From DASRHT01 sp035293765 (GTDB lineage Bacteria > Chloroflexota > Ktedonobacteria > Ktedonobacterales > Ktedonobacteraceae), in NCBI GenBank assembly GCA_035293765.1, contig DATGMF010000059.1, positions 124,001 through 188,000 of the forward strand: 64,000 nt of DNA, read 5' to 3'. Made by a program: the position numbers and the translations under genes. Below, piece by piece: positions 36,346-45,262 of the stretch. The stretch's first letter is position 1; every line of letters starts with the position of its first letter. The notes under the pieces were generated by a model. It saw nothing but the letters and a program-made list of their open reading frames with translations. It was not told where the DNA came from and did not search any database.

Positions 36346-37623
36346 ATGTTAAGCAATAAGCGCGTGAAGCATGGAAGCCTGGGAGCCATTGCCCTGAGCG
36401 GGCTGCTCCTGCTCTCCCTCCTCACCATCGCTCATCCACAATCACCTACAGCGAAAGCGGCTGCTGCGGCCAGCACGACTTTGTACGGGGCGGCGCCCTA
36501 TGTCATGCCCCTGGCAAACAACCCGCCAAACTTAACCACGGTCATGTCGGCGAGCGGCATTAAAGCCTTTACCCTGGCATTTATTGTGGCCGATAATGGT
36601 TGCACGCCCGCCTGGGAGACCGATGCCGGCCTCGACGATGTGAGCACCGATACACAGATCGGACCTATCATCAACGCGATTCGCGGAGCGGGAGGCGATG
36701 TCGTCGTCTCTTTCGGCGGCTTTAACGGCACCAAGCTTGGGCAGACCTGTAGCACGCCCCAGGCGACGGCAGCAGCCGAGCAGGCAATCATTAACAAGTA
36801 TGGCCTGAAGGCTCTCGACTTCGATCTGGAAGAGCCGGAGTACGAGAATGCGACCGCGATCAATAACGAGCTGGGGGCGGCGCAAATCCTGCAAGCCAAC
36901 AACCCCGGCCTCTACGAATCGATCACGACTGCTGGCACAGCCAGCGGAACTGGCTTCTTTGGGCAGCAATTGCTGAACAACGCGAAGACGCTGGGTTATA
37001 CGCCGGACAATTACTCGATCATGCCGTTCGATGGCGGTTTTAACGGGGCCAGCAGCCAGATCAGCGCCTTGCAGAACTTCAACACCCTCTTGATGAATAC
37101 CTTCGGCTGGAGTAGCGCGACGGCCTATGCCCACGAAGGCATCTCATCGATGAATGGCCGGACCGATAGCGCGGAGTTCTTCTCGCAATCGGACTTCCAG
37201 ACCGTATTGAACTTCGTAGAAAGCAACCATCTGACACGCTATACCTTCTGGTCGGTCAACCGCGACCGCCAGTGCAATCCGCCCGACAACAACGGCAGTC
37301 TTTCGGGCACATGCAGCAGCGTACCTCAAAGCGATTGGGATTTTACTAAGATCGTCGTGCAATTCGCTGGTGCAGCGCCACCTCCGCCACCTCCGCCCAC
37401 CCCAACGCCGACGCCATCGCAATCCACGCCCACCCCGACGCCAACGTCTACACCTGGAAGCGGTGGCATATGCGCGGGCATTGCTCCGTGGAATTCGACC
37501 ACGGCCTACGTCGGTGGCAGCAAAGTCACCTTCAATGGTTCGCTATGGCAGGCCAAATGGTGGTCCGAAGCCGACGTCCCCGGAGGAGCGGCTGGCGATT
37601 GGGCTCTGCTCGGAAGCTGTTAA
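36346..37623 (+). CDS. Secreted GH18 chitinase with CBM5/12 domain
   Basis: 425 residues. Signal peptide (1-40, ending AKAAAAAS), a compact GH18 barrel of the single-domain bacterial type (PAWETDAG, VVVSFGGFNG, catalytic ALDFDLEEPE giving D-x-D-x-E, TRYTFWSVNRDRQC), a Pro-Thr/Pro-Ser linker, then a C-terminal chitin-binding CBM5/12 (IAPWNSTTAYVGGSKVTFNG, WWSEADVPGG). Chitin or chitooligosaccharide hydrolysis outside the cell. ATG 36346 is preceded by GAAGGAAA. The architecture differs from the upstream chitinase, so the pair is not a recent duplication. Confidence 0.9.
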   Translation: MLSNKRVKHGSLGAIALSGLLLLSLLTIAHPQSPTAKAAAAASTTLYGAAPYVMPLANNPPNLTTVMSASGIKAFTLAFIVADNGCTPAWETDAGLDDVSTDTQIGPIINAIRGAGGDVVVSFGGFNGTKLGQTCSTPQATAAAEQAIINKYGLKALDFDLEEPEYENATAINNELGAAQILQANNPGLYESITTAGTASGTGFFGQQLLNNAKTLGYTPDNYSIMPFDGGFNGASSQISALQNFNTLLMNTFGWSSATAYAHEGISSMNGRTDSAEFFSQSDFQTVLNFVESNHLTRYTFWSVNRDRQCNPPDNNGSLSGTCSSVPQSDWDFTKIVVQFAGAAPPPPPPPTPTPTPSQSTPTPTPTSTPGSGGICAGIAPWNSTTAYVGGSKVTFNGSLWQAKWWSEADVPGGAAGDWALLGSC

Positions 37624-37640
37624 AAGCTCTATTAGTGTAA

Positions 37641-37687
37641 TAGCAGCGCCTTCCACAGTATATTTGAACTGTGGGAGGTGTTGCTAT
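37641..37687 (+). terminator. Terminator of the second chitinase gene
   Basis: TAGCAGCGCCTTCCACAGT (37641-37659) and ACTGTGGGAGGTGTTGCTA (about 37668-37686) pair with few mismatches, followed by TTCTATT. Confidence 0.65.
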
Positions 37688-37830
37688 TCTATTGAGATGA
37701 ACGGATGCAGCAATGTCTCCCTTCACACATACATCCCCCATCTTCCACCGCACCGGTGGGACTCGTCCTCTCCTGCTTTGCTTCTGACCACATGCATGCG
37801 GTCATGATCATGGCAGCACGAAGGTCGTAT

Positions 37831-37859
37831 TTGCATTACAGACCCGAATTGTTTATGCT
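37831..37859 (+). promoter_or_regulatory. Promoter of the GGQ protein gene
   Basis: TTGCAT (37831-37836) and TATGCT (37854-37859) with a 17-bp spacer, 38 bp before the start codon. Confidence 0.5.
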
Positions 37860-37896
37860 AGCGATGCTGAAATGAGAAGTGAGAGGAATATCTGAT

Positions 37897-38244
37897 ATGG
37901 CTGAAGTCTACCCTACAGATCGCGCTGCGTTGGAGCGCGATTGTGATATCGAGTTTTTTATCGCCAGTGGGCCGGGTGGGCAACATCGCAATAAGGTTTC
38001 GACGGGAGTGCGCCTGACTCATCGCCCCACCGGAACCGTCGTGACCGCCACCGAGCGGCGCTCACAGTATGCGAACCGCGAAGCTGCTTTTGAACGTTTG
38101 GCGGCGCGGCTCCAGACGAGGCAGCGCGTCGAACGCCCGCGCAAAGCGACTCGCCCCACAGCCGCCAGCCGCGTCCGCAGACTCCAGGCCAAACGGCGCG
38201 CCGGTCTGACCAAACAGCTCAGATCTGCCCCCATAAGCGAGTGA
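37897..38244 (+). CDS. GGQ-domain release-factor-like protein
   Basis: 115 residues: a class-I release factor domain 3 with the peptidyl-tRNA-hydrolysing motif in SGPGGQHRNKVSTGVRLTH, followed by a long basic tail (RVRRLQAKRRAGL). There is no codon-recognition domain. Such stand-alone GGQ proteins (ArfB/YaeJ and relatives) release nascent chains from stalled ribosomes through the basic tail entering the empty mRNA channel. The GPGGQHRNKV variety is a separate, poorly studied branch from ArfB (which has GPGGQNVNKV). Start at ATG 37897 with GAGAGGAA upstream. Not in an operon. Confidence 0.8.
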   Translation: MAEVYPTDRAALERDCDIEFFIASGPGGQHRNKVSTGVRLTHRPTGTVVTATERRSQYANREAAFERLAARLQTRQRVERPRKATRPTAASRVRRLQAKRRAGLTKQLRSAPISE

Positions 38245-38379
38245 GCACAAAGTCATATCACCCGACGGCCTGAACTGCCAGGAGCCCGGCTGTGTCGCCC
38301 AAATATGACAATAGATGGCAATTTTCGCCAGGTATACTTTCTTTCTATAAAGGGAGCAGAGAAAGAAAGGGAGAACTCC

Positions 38380-39216
38380 ATGGTACAGTATGGCTTCATC
38401 ATTCCTGGCGGCGACCTCCAGACTTTAACGGACCTCGCAGTTGAGGCCGAGCAGGCGGGTTGGGATGGTGCTTTCTACTGGGATGGCATTTATATCGAAT
38501 CGATGCAACCAATGTTTGATCCGTGGCTCGTCCTTGCCGCGATGGCAATGCGGACACAGCGCGTGCGTCTGGGAGCAGTGCTCACCCCTTTATCGCGTCG
38601 TCGCCCCTGGAAAGTTGCGCGCGAAACCGTCACGCTCGACCATCTTTCGCATGGTCGCCTGGTGCTGCCCGTTGGGCTTGGGGCGATAGACGATGGCGGT
38701 TTCAGCAAGGTGAACGAGGCAACAGACCGGAAAGTCCGCGCCCAGTTGTTAGATGAAAGTCTGGATATTCTGACAGGTCTCTGGAGCGGTCAGCCATTTA
38801 GCTATCAGGGGACGCATTATCAGATTGAAGAGATGACTTTTTCTCCCACCCCGGCTCAGACCCCGCGCATCCCCATCTGGGTAGTCGGGGCATGGCCCAG
38901 GAGAAGATCGCTACAGCGTGCCTTGCGGTACGATGGGATCATGCCGGACAAATTCAATGAGGATGGGACGCGCGGTACGATGACGCCGCAGGACATCCGA
39001 GTCTTAAAAGCATACGTTCAGGAGCAACGAGAGCCAGATTCGCCCTTTGATATCATCTGGGAGGGTGAGACGCCAGGCGACGATCCGCAAAAGACGCGAG
39101 CCATTATAGAGCCGTATATTGATGCAGGCATCACCTGGTGGATGGAGTCCCGCTGGTCGGCGCAGCATCCAGACGAGGTGCGCGCGCGTATTCAGCAAGG
39201 TCCACCGCGTCTATAA
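38380..39216 (+). CDS. LLM-class flavin-dependent oxidoreductase
   Basis: 278 residues of the luciferase-like monooxygenase family (FMN or F420 dependent). Markers: GFIIPGGDLQTLTDLAVEAE, GAFYWDG, MRTQRVRLGAVLTPLSRRRP, TLDHLSHGRLVLPVGLGA and IPIWVVGAWPRRRSLQRALR. The start ATG 38380 has AGGGAG seven bases upstream. Short for this family (320-350 is usual), since the C-terminal region after the barrel is trimmed, but motifs are intact. Physiological substrate unknown. The stop is 24 bp from the convergent recQ end. Confidence 0.88.
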   Translation: MVQYGFIIPGGDLQTLTDLAVEAEQAGWDGAFYWDGIYIESMQPMFDPWLVLAAMAMRTQRVRLGAVLTPLSRRRPWKVARETVTLDHLSHGRLVLPVGLGAIDDGGFSKVNEATDRKVRAQLLDESLDILTGLWSGQPFSYQGTHYQIEEMTFSPTPAQTPRIPIWVVGAWPRRRSLQRALRYDGIMPDKFNEDGTRGTMTPQDIRVLKAYVQEQREPDSPFDIIWEGETPGDDPQKTRAIIEPYIDAGITWWMESRWSAQHPDEVRARIQQGPPRL

Positions 39217-39242
39217 ATAAGGCAGAGGGGAACGAGACGCTA

Positions 39243-41492
39243 TTATCGGCGTCTGATGAATGCCCGCGCCAGGCGGATCTCATCGTACGAATACGCATCA
39301 CCCAGCAGCTCCTTGACCGGCCTGAGCATACCGTCTCCGGTATGCTGAAAGGCGTCCGCGATGACCTTATAGCGCGCCAGGGAGATGACGCGCTCAACCT
39401 CAACAGATTCGCCTGCTTCTATGAGCATACAGAGATGGTCGCAAATGGTGGTGGTTCTGAGCCCGCGCACCCTGGCAATCTCACCTATGCTCAATCCCTG
39501 CTGATACAATTCCAGGGTGCGCAGGTGCGTCGAACCGGGTGGCACAGGTGTTCCCGGAGGGGGGACGCCGTTTCTCGTCCTCTCGGCTTCCGGCAATGGA
39601 AGATCCATAGCCAGGTCATGTTCCTCGCAAAAGGCACGAATCTCGCTGGAGAAAACGGCACAGTACGCCTCAAGCTTGCGGCTGACCACGCCAGGACTAC
39701 ACGCAAAATTCTCCTGGCTAACAGGACGATAGACGGCCATCGCGTGCAGACTGGTATCGGGAAAGACCACGTAGGGCGGCACGCCCTGTTCGTCAGCCAG
39801 GCGCTTGCGCAGGGTACGCAGGCGCTGAAGGAGTGTTACCGCCAGTGGGTCTGTAGCCTCGGGCGTGGGAGCGATAGCCATCGCGACACTGGTCCGCTTT
39901 TCGGGGCGTGCCTTCTCGACCACTCTGGGTATCTCGACGGTGCGCTGCCCACGCAATATCTCCAGGGATTGCGCGTTCAACCGCAGCACCGGCATGCCGT
40001 CGGCGCTTGTAGTGAGCGACTCCTGTTGCACCAGCGCACGCCCAAGTCGTTGCCACTCGTCGGCGCTGTACTCCCTGCCAATCCCGTATGTCGAGAGTTG
40101 ATCATGGTGGTAATCGCGTATTTTCTGAGTATTCGCGCCCCGCAAAATATCTATGATATGGCGCATGCCGAAACGTTCTTTCACCCTTGCCACGCACGAT
40201 AAAAACTTCTGAGCGTCGATGGTGCGATCCTCCATCACCACCGGACGCGTGCAGGTATCGCAATTGTCACAGCTTGCCTGTTGCCAGGGTTCACCGAAAT
40301 AACCCAGCAGCACCTGACGACGACAATCGCTGCTATCGGCATATGCCACAACCTGCTGGAGCTGCTGCATAGCAACTCGTTGCTCCTGCTCGCTCGTTTT
40401 CTGGGTAATGACATACTCGATCTTTATGCGGTCACTATAATTGAAAAAGAGGATGCATTGGGCAGGCAACCCGTCACGGCCAGCGCGGCCCGATTCTTGA
40501 TAATAGCCCTCAAGGTTGCGCGGCAGATCAAAATGAACCACCATCCGCACATCCGGCTTCGAGATACCCATTCCGAAAGCTATTGTGGCTGCCAGCACAT
40601 TGACATCGTCGCGAATAAAGCGGTTCTGATTCTCTATGCGCTGCTCATTGCTCATCCCAGCATGATATGGCAGTGCCTGAATCCCCACCCGCTCCAGGTA
40701 TCGGGTCAGGTCCTCAACGTTTTTGCGGCTGTGGCAATAGATAATCACCGGCTCGCCCGTATGCTGACGTAACAACTGCACCAGCTCGTTATACGAGCCG
40801 CGATCCTTGTAGCGCACCTCGTAATAGAGGTTGGGACGATTAAAGCTGGCGATGTGGACATAAGGCTGGCGCAATCGAAGCTGGGTAATGATGTCATCGC
40901 GCACGCGTTCGGTGGCCGTCGCGGTCAACCCCAGCATAGGAGTTTGCGGGTAACGCGCTCGTAAATGGCCCAGCCGCCGATACTCAGGCCGAAAATCGTG
41001 TCCCCACTCGCTAACACAATGCGCCTCATCCACAGCTAGCAAGGACAGCCCAACCTGCTGCTGCGCCTGATCCAGTAGCGAGAGGAAGCTCTCGCTCATT
41101 AGACGTTCCGGCGCGACATAGAGCAGCTTCACCTCGCCACACGCGGCGGCCCGCTCTCTCCTAGCGCGATCTATGGCGCTGAGCGAGCTATTGGCAAAGG
41201 TGGCCGGGATACCATTGGCGGCCAGACGATCTACCTGATCCTGCATCAGCGCGATCAGCGGCGAAACCACAATGGTCAGTCCTGGCAAGAGCAATGCGGG
41301 CAACTGATAGATCAGCGATTTGCCGCCGCCGGTCGGCATCAGGACCAGCGAATCGCGCCCGGCCAGAACCTGATCAACCACCTGGCGCTGCCCCGGCAAA
41401 AACGCCTCGTACCCAAAATATTGTTTTAGCGCGTGATCTACAGTATCCAACTTCAACAAATCCTTCGTAAAATCTTGCCAATTGTACCCCAT
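39243..41492 (-). CDS. recQ: RecQ-family ATP-dependent DNA helicase
   Basis: 749 residues. Superfamily 2 helicase core with Walker A MPTGGGKS (52-59), DEAH at 155-158 in LAVDEAHCVSEWGHDFRPEY, and conserved ARGRD-type motif VI (QESGRAGRDGLP). A four-cysteine zinc site follows (SSDCRR ... CDNCDTC), then RQC, an HRDC domain (about 545-625, GVPPYVVFPDTSLHAMA) and an additional C-terminal helix-turn-helix extension (LSIGEIARVRGLRTTTICDH), as in some Gram-positive RecQ proteins. Unwinds DNA in recombination repair. ATG 41492 has a weak ribosome site; a TTG at about 41459 follows AAGGA and is a possible alternative. Confidence 0.93.
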   Translation of the reverse strand: MGYNWQDFTKDLLKLDTVDHALKQYFGYEAFLPGQRQVVDQVLAGRDSLVLMPTGGGKSLIYQLPALLLPGLTIVVSPLIALMQDQVDRLAANGIPATFANSSLSAIDRARRERAAACGEVKLLYVAPERLMSESFLSLLDQAQQQVGLSLLAVDEAHCVSEWGHDFRPEYRRLGHLRARYPQTPMLGLTATATERVRDDIITQLRLRQPYVHIASFNRPNLYYEVRYKDRGSYNELVQLLRQHTGEPVIIYCHSRKNVEDLTRYLERVGIQALPYHAGMSNEQRIENQNRFIRDDVNVLAATIAFGMGISKPDVRMVVHFDLPRNLEGYYQESGRAGRDGLPAQCILFFNYSDRIKIEYVITQKTSEQEQRVAMQQLQQVVAYADSSDCRRQVLLGYFGEPWQQASCDNCDTCTRPVVMEDRTIDAQKFLSCVARVKERFGMRHIIDILRGANTQKIRDYHHDQLSTYGIGREYSADEWQRLGRALVQQESLTTSADGMPVLRLNAQSLEILRGQRTVEIPRVVEKARPEKRTSVAMAIAPTPEATDPLAVTLLQRLRTLRKRLADEQGVPPYVVFPDTSLHAMAVYRPVSQENFACSPGVVSRKLEAYCAVFSSEIRAFCEEHDLAMDLPLPEAERTRNGVPPPGTPVPPGSTHLRTLELYQQGLSIGEIARVRGLRTTTICDHLCMLIEAGESVEVERVISLARYKVIADAFQHTGDGMLRPVKELLGDAYSYDEIRLARAFIRRR

Positions 41493-41558
41493 ATTCGTCG
41501 ATGGAACAATAGATCAAAGCGGGACATTTGCCTAGAGGAGTTCGGGACAATTACCTGA

Positions 41559-41930
41559 TCATACATCAAACTCACTCATGATATGAATCAGGCGCAATCG
41601 CCATACGTTGACCGATTCTACCACTGTCTCTCTTTCCTGATTTTTGGGGAAGAGCCGTCTGATCAGTGTGATAAAGTCGAGCATTGCCTGTAACAGTTCC
41701 TCTAGCTCCTCCAGATTGAGAAATATCTGCACTTCCTTCGTTTCTGACGCCAGTTGCTCCTCTAATCGCTTCTGAAGCGGCTGTAAGGTCTGAAGCTGCT
41801 TTACATTTTTTGGAGAGACAGGAGGTTTTTGTAAATACTGGCAATAAGCCCACACCACTCGCTCCATCCCTTCCAAATCAGTGATCGCAAACGGAACTTG
41901 CGGGATCAGCCCTTCTGGATACTCGCTCAT
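41559..41930 (-). CDS. Small helical protein of unknown function
   Basis: 123 residues, mainly charged helices with a Leu/Glu-rich probable coiled coil in the middle (QKRLEEQLASETKEVQIFLN). No membrane segment, no motif I recognise. ATG 41930 has AGAGGAA upstream; a GTG at 41948 would add six residues. It follows the gene at 41988 by 57 bp in the same direction, so they form a pair at the edge of the AT-rich block and next to recQ. Confidence 0.6.
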   Translation of the reverse strand: MSEYPEGLIPQVPFAITDLEGMERVVWAYCQYLQKPPVSPKNVKQLQTLQPLQKRLEEQLASETKEVQIFLNLEELEELLQAMLDFITLIRRLFPKNQERETVVESVNVWRLRLIHIMSEFDV

Positions 41931-41987
41931 ACGTTTGTTCCTCTTCACACCTGCCCGATTATTAACCTATTGTTAAAAGATTTCATA

Positions 41988-42239
41988 CTAAGTCGTAGTG
42001 GGACATGAGCTTTTTCCTTCTTCCAGCCCCCATGTGGGCGTCTCCATGAGGCGAGCCACCTCCTGATATTTTCCTTCCTCAAGCAATTTAAGCAAATACT
42101 CCGCTCTCCGCTCCATCCGAGCAGTAATGCTGGCGTGCCTTGCCATTGCAGCAAACCCATAAAGCCCTTGATGCGCCGCTTGCTCTTGTAATGCTTGCTG
42201 TTCTCTGAACCTGGCTACCTCACTTTCAGCCATGATCAT
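41988..42239 (-). CDS. Small charged protein of unknown function
   Basis: 83 residues, helical and Glu/Ala-rich (RFREQQALQEQAAHQGL ... RRAEYLLKLLEEGKYQEVAR). No recognised domain. AAGGAAAGG is followed by two close ATGs (42239 and 42233); the first is given. Probably co-transcribed with the gene at 41559. Divergent from the HTH gene at 42416, with a shared promoter region of about 175 bp. Confidence 0.55.
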   Translation of the reverse strand: MIMAESEVARFREQQALQEQAAHQGLYGFAAMARHASITARMERRAEYLLKLLEEGKYQEVARLMETPTWGLEEGKSSCPTTT

Positions 42240-42347
42240 GGCGTCCTTTCCTTGTGCGCTATTGTCTCTCACTATCTCTTATGGTATTCTTCAACCTAAA
42301 GATTAACTTTCTAGCAGAATTTAAGGAATGCTCTTATATGAGCGTAA

Positions 42348-42377
42348 TTGAGCCTTTTTAGATGCAGGGGATATGAT
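42348..42377 (+). promoter_or_regulatory. Promoter of the first HTH/TPR gene
   Basis: TTGAGC (42348-42353) and TATGAT (42372-42377) with an 18-bp spacer, 38 bp before ATG 42416. Confidence 0.5.
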
Positions 42378-42415
42378 CCAATAGGTACATGAGAAAAGTT
42401 CGCAGAGGGGTAAAG

Positions 42416-43588
42416 ATGCAGTACCATTACGGAAAAACAATAAAAGAGTATAGAATAGCGAAAAAAATGACATTGGCACAATTAGCCTCTAAATGGCCGT
42501 CTAAGGAAATCGGAGTTAATATTCGCTATGTGCAGGATGTAGAAGCAGGGAAAAAGCAAATAGTTAGTATGGAAACTTTACGTAAGCTTGCATCTCTCCT
42601 GGACATCCCGCTATGGAAATTTGGGCTAAGCGACTACGACCCATTTAATGAAAAGAATACCTCACTACATACTTTTATAGACATGAATAGTTTATTAGAG
42701 CTTATCGAGAGCATATGGTATATAAGATTAAATATGCCTAGTGATATCACGGAGAAGAAAATTACTTCCTTATCAAATACATTTAATAATCTGATAAAAG
42801 ACAATTCGAGGGTTTTAAAAAATAACGATTTTTTGGTGTTATATGCACAGGTAAAAAGATTGCAAGAAGTCGTTTATACTGAAAAACATAATTATGCGAT
42901 GTCCCTAAAATGCAGCTTTGATATGTTAAACCTGGCAAAACAATCGGGAGATATTGTATCCGAATGTTTAGCCATGACAAGAATAGGTGTAGAACTGCTG
43001 AGAAATGAGGATCACAATGCTTTAGATTACTTGGAGAAAGCCAGAGATTTATCATTCAGCACATCTTCAAAAGAAGTTGCAGCTTATTGCTACTCGTTCC
43101 TGGCAAGAGGCTATGCAACCTTTGGAGACGAAAAAAGATTTTTACAAGCAGTGAATACTGCCATTGCGTTAGCAGATAACATGAAAGGGCTACCAGTAGT
43201 AACGAAAGATTATGTTTTCCATGCTTTCAGTGCCGTATTAGAGGAAAAATCAAATGGATTGATATTGCTCGGAAGAGGGAAAGATGCACTCAATGGATTA
43301 AGCGCAATAGATTTGGAGGCTGTGAAAGAGGGGAATACATATCTAAAAATGTGGATGCCATTAGACTATGCGCAGAGCTTTATGCTAATGAATGAAATAG
43401 AAACAAGCGTTAAATGGTTAGAGAAGTTTTATGCTAGCATAAAAGATTTTAAATCAGCAAGACTACATAGTACTGTGGAAAGGCATCTATCTCGCCTGGA
43501 AAAATCGGGCTATGTGAATTTGCCAGCCGTAAAAAGCTTTAAAGATATGTATTACGAAGAAGTGAATAACAATTCCTCCTCAGAGTAA
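42416..43588 (+). CDS. XRE-type HTH regulator with TPR-like C-terminal domain
   Basis: 390 residues. N-terminal Cro/C1-type helix-turn-helix (KTIKEYRIAKKMTLAQLASK, then YVQDVEAGKKQ, residues 5-70), then about 300 residues of all-helical repeats resembling TPR pairs (MSLKCSFDMLNLAKQSGD, NALDYLEKARDLSFST). This is the layout of RRNPP-type peptide-responsive regulators and of ART/PlcR-like proteins, but no peptide gene is evident except a small ORF on the other strand. Codon use is AT-rich, unlike most of the window, suggesting horizontal origin. ATG 42416 is preceded by AGAGGGG; ATG 42389 is an alternative. Confidence 0.75.
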   Translation: MQYHYGKTIKEYRIAKKMTLAQLASKWPSKEIGVNIRYVQDVEAGKKQIVSMETLRKLASLLDIPLWKFGLSDYDPFNEKNTSLHTFIDMNSLLELIESIWYIRLNMPSDITEKKITSLSNTFNNLIKDNSRVLKNNDFLVLYAQVKRLQEVVYTEKHNYAMSLKCSFDMLNLAKQSGDIVSECLAMTRIGVELLRNEDHNALDYLEKARDLSFSTSSKEVAAYCYSFLARGYATFGDEKRFLQAVNTAIALADNMKGLPVVTKDYVFHAFSAVLEEKSNGLILLGRGKDALNGLSAIDLEAVKEGNTYLKMWMPLDYAQSFMLMNEIETSVKWLEKFYASIKDFKSARLHSTVERHLSRLEKSGYVNLPAVKSFKDMYYEEVNNNSSSE

Positions 43589-43786
43589 ATCACAATCTTT
43601 TACCGGTTCCTTTCTCCATTTTTGAATTTCTTCAAGAGAAATAGTATCACCATGATAGACATAAAGATACTGTTGGATCTCTTCATCTGAAATTTCTTCT
43701 GGTATGAATGACAGGGAACTTGAATCATACCATATAAACCTATCCGCCAGTAAGTGCCAATTTTGGAGATTTTTTTGATTACTCAT
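43580..43786 (-). CDS. 68-residue acidic protein, overlaps the HTH gene end
   Basis: 68 residues, acidic, no signal peptide, with a repeated pattern SLEEIQKWRKEP near the end. ATG 43786 follows AAAGGGGG. Its last codons overlap the stop of the HTH/TPR gene on the opposite strand by 9 bp, so the two are convergent. I do not recognise it. It could be a target or antagonist of one of the two neighbouring HTH proteins. Confidence 0.5.
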   Translation of the reverse strand: MSNQKNLQNWHLLADRFIWYDSSSLSFIPEEISDEEIQQYLYVYHGDTISLEEIQKWRKEPVKDCDLL

Positions 43787-43928
43787 GGCAACCCCCTTTG
43801 CTAAATGATTAAAAAACATGTTCTAATACATATCATTTTACCATAGAGCTAAGACTAAAAACTAGTTTGGATATCACCACATCATTTAAAGTTTTCTTGC
43901 CTGGCCCAAATCCCCGCTTTGTGCGCTA

Positions 43929-43957
43929 TTGCTAATAATCAAGCGGCAAATTATAAT
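43929..43957 (+). promoter_or_regulatory. Promoter of the second HTH/TPR gene
   Basis: TTGCTA (43929-43934) and TATAAT (43952-43957) with a 17-bp spacer. Its position inside the longest possible frame rules out the starts upstream of about 43965 for the HTH gene. Confidence 0.6.
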
Positions 43958-44029
43958 ATGCGCGATAAGCTTGGTACCATTATGGGTCATAAACCCCTGC
44001 AATTAGGGATCACAGGAAGGTTGCCGGAC

Positions 44030-45109
44030 ATGCTTTCACAAATCCTCAAAGAATATCGAGAGAAATACAACACGACTCAGGAACAGCTAGCAAGCGATCT
44101 TAGCGTGGATGTTCGTACCATTCGCAGATGGCAAAATCAAGAGACTGATTTGCAGGATAAGAGAGAGCTACGGAGATTAGCCAGCAAGCTAGGTATAGAA
44201 GCTGAAAGGTTAGGGATAACAAGCGAGTCTATCACCGATGAACAAGCCAGCGAAACGATAGAGCATATATGGATGCTGGTTAATCATGGGCGGGCATGGG
44301 AGGCAAGAGCCATTGCAGAACGGTTAGTAAGTGATTTGCAGGTAAAATCTCGTCTTACCGGAAAAAATAAAGATATTCACAGATTGACGCTAGCTCATCA
44401 CGCGCAAGCCTATACACGAGCGATGAATACGCACATAAATGAAATTCGATATCCACTAGCAAGCTATCATGATATGGGAGAAACCGCTCGCTTTCTTGAA
44501 GACCTCTCTTTACTCGCCATAGCCCTCACCTATGAAGGCGATATGTATAACCGTGTTGGGAAGATAGACAAAGGTATTCCGCTGCTCAAAGCTGCACTCG
44601 ATACGGCACCGGAGATGGACATAGCCGTCAGAGGAAATGCTCTGCAACTATTAGGGAGAGCGCATTTCAAAGCCGGGAATATCCCAGAGTTTGAATGTGC
44701 CATGAAAGAATCAGAAGAGTTATCTACTCTGCTAACAGGCAAAGAAGTTACAAGGGGCCAATACGGCTTGATATCAGTGTATGAAGAGTACGGGAAAAGT
44801 TACGCTTTACTCGGACAGATACAAAAATCTCTGGATTATATCCAAAAAGCTCGCAACCTGGGAGTTCCAGATACCCATTGGGAGATGGTATTAAAGACAA
44901 CAGAAGTTATAGCGTTAGTTAGAGGTAAAGAAATGGATGCAGGAATAACATTAGCTGTTGAGAGTATAGAGCAATGTAAAAAGTATGGCACAATCCGCCT
45001 TCTTGAAAGAATCTATGGGGTGCATAAATATCTTCAGCAATTGAGGAAGCACATAGGCAAAGCCGACGAGATCATCAGAGAAGCGTTAGACGGGCCGGTT
45101 GAGTATTAG
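44030..45109 (+). CDS. HTH regulator with TPR-like C-terminal domain
   Basis: 359 residues. N-terminal helix-turn-helix (EYREKYNTTQEQLASDLSVD then VRTIRRWQNQE, residues 8-45), then about 300 residues of TPR-like helices (LLAIALTYEGDMYNRVGKID, GNALQLLGRAHFKAGNIPEF, YGKSYALLGQIQKSLDYIQ). Architecture matches the gene at 42416, but the sequences are well diverged. ATG 44030 is preceded by AGGAAGG; the strong promoter at 43929-43957 supports this start over 43919. Also AT-rich. The two regulators with the small convergent gene form a compact island between recQ and the more GC-rich genes after 45.2 kb. Confidence 0.7.
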   Translation: MLSQILKEYREKYNTTQEQLASDLSVDVRTIRRWQNQETDLQDKRELRRLASKLGIEAERLGITSESITDEQASETIEHIWMLVNHGRAWEARAIAERLVSDLQVKSRLTGKNKDIHRLTLAHHAQAYTRAMNTHINEIRYPLASYHDMGETARFLEDLSLLAIALTYEGDMYNRVGKIDKGIPLLKAALDTAPEMDIAVRGNALQLLGRAHFKAGNIPEFECAMKESEELSTLLTGKEVTRGQYGLISVYEEYGKSYALLGQIQKSLDYIQKARNLGVPDTHWEMVLKTTEVIALVRGKEMDAGITLAVESIEQCKKYGTIRLLERIYGVHKYLQQLRKHIGKADEIIREALDGPVEY

Positions 45110-45262
45110 CTTCGATGTCAGTACAAGCGAATCGCGTACGACCACAAATTGACCAACCATCTGCCTACCTACTTGCCATTCACAGCACCAATTTTTTATA
45201 CTGCTAGAAACATATCGCTAATAATAGCACATATTGTATAAGCATACATTGGTGAGAGGCCC

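Noticed and set aside
38262..38290. GACGGCCTGAACTGCCAGGA, similar to the start of a type-2 hairpin
   Set aside because: Only the first 12 bases or so match and no paired right arm or core follows; could be a remnant but cannot be supported.
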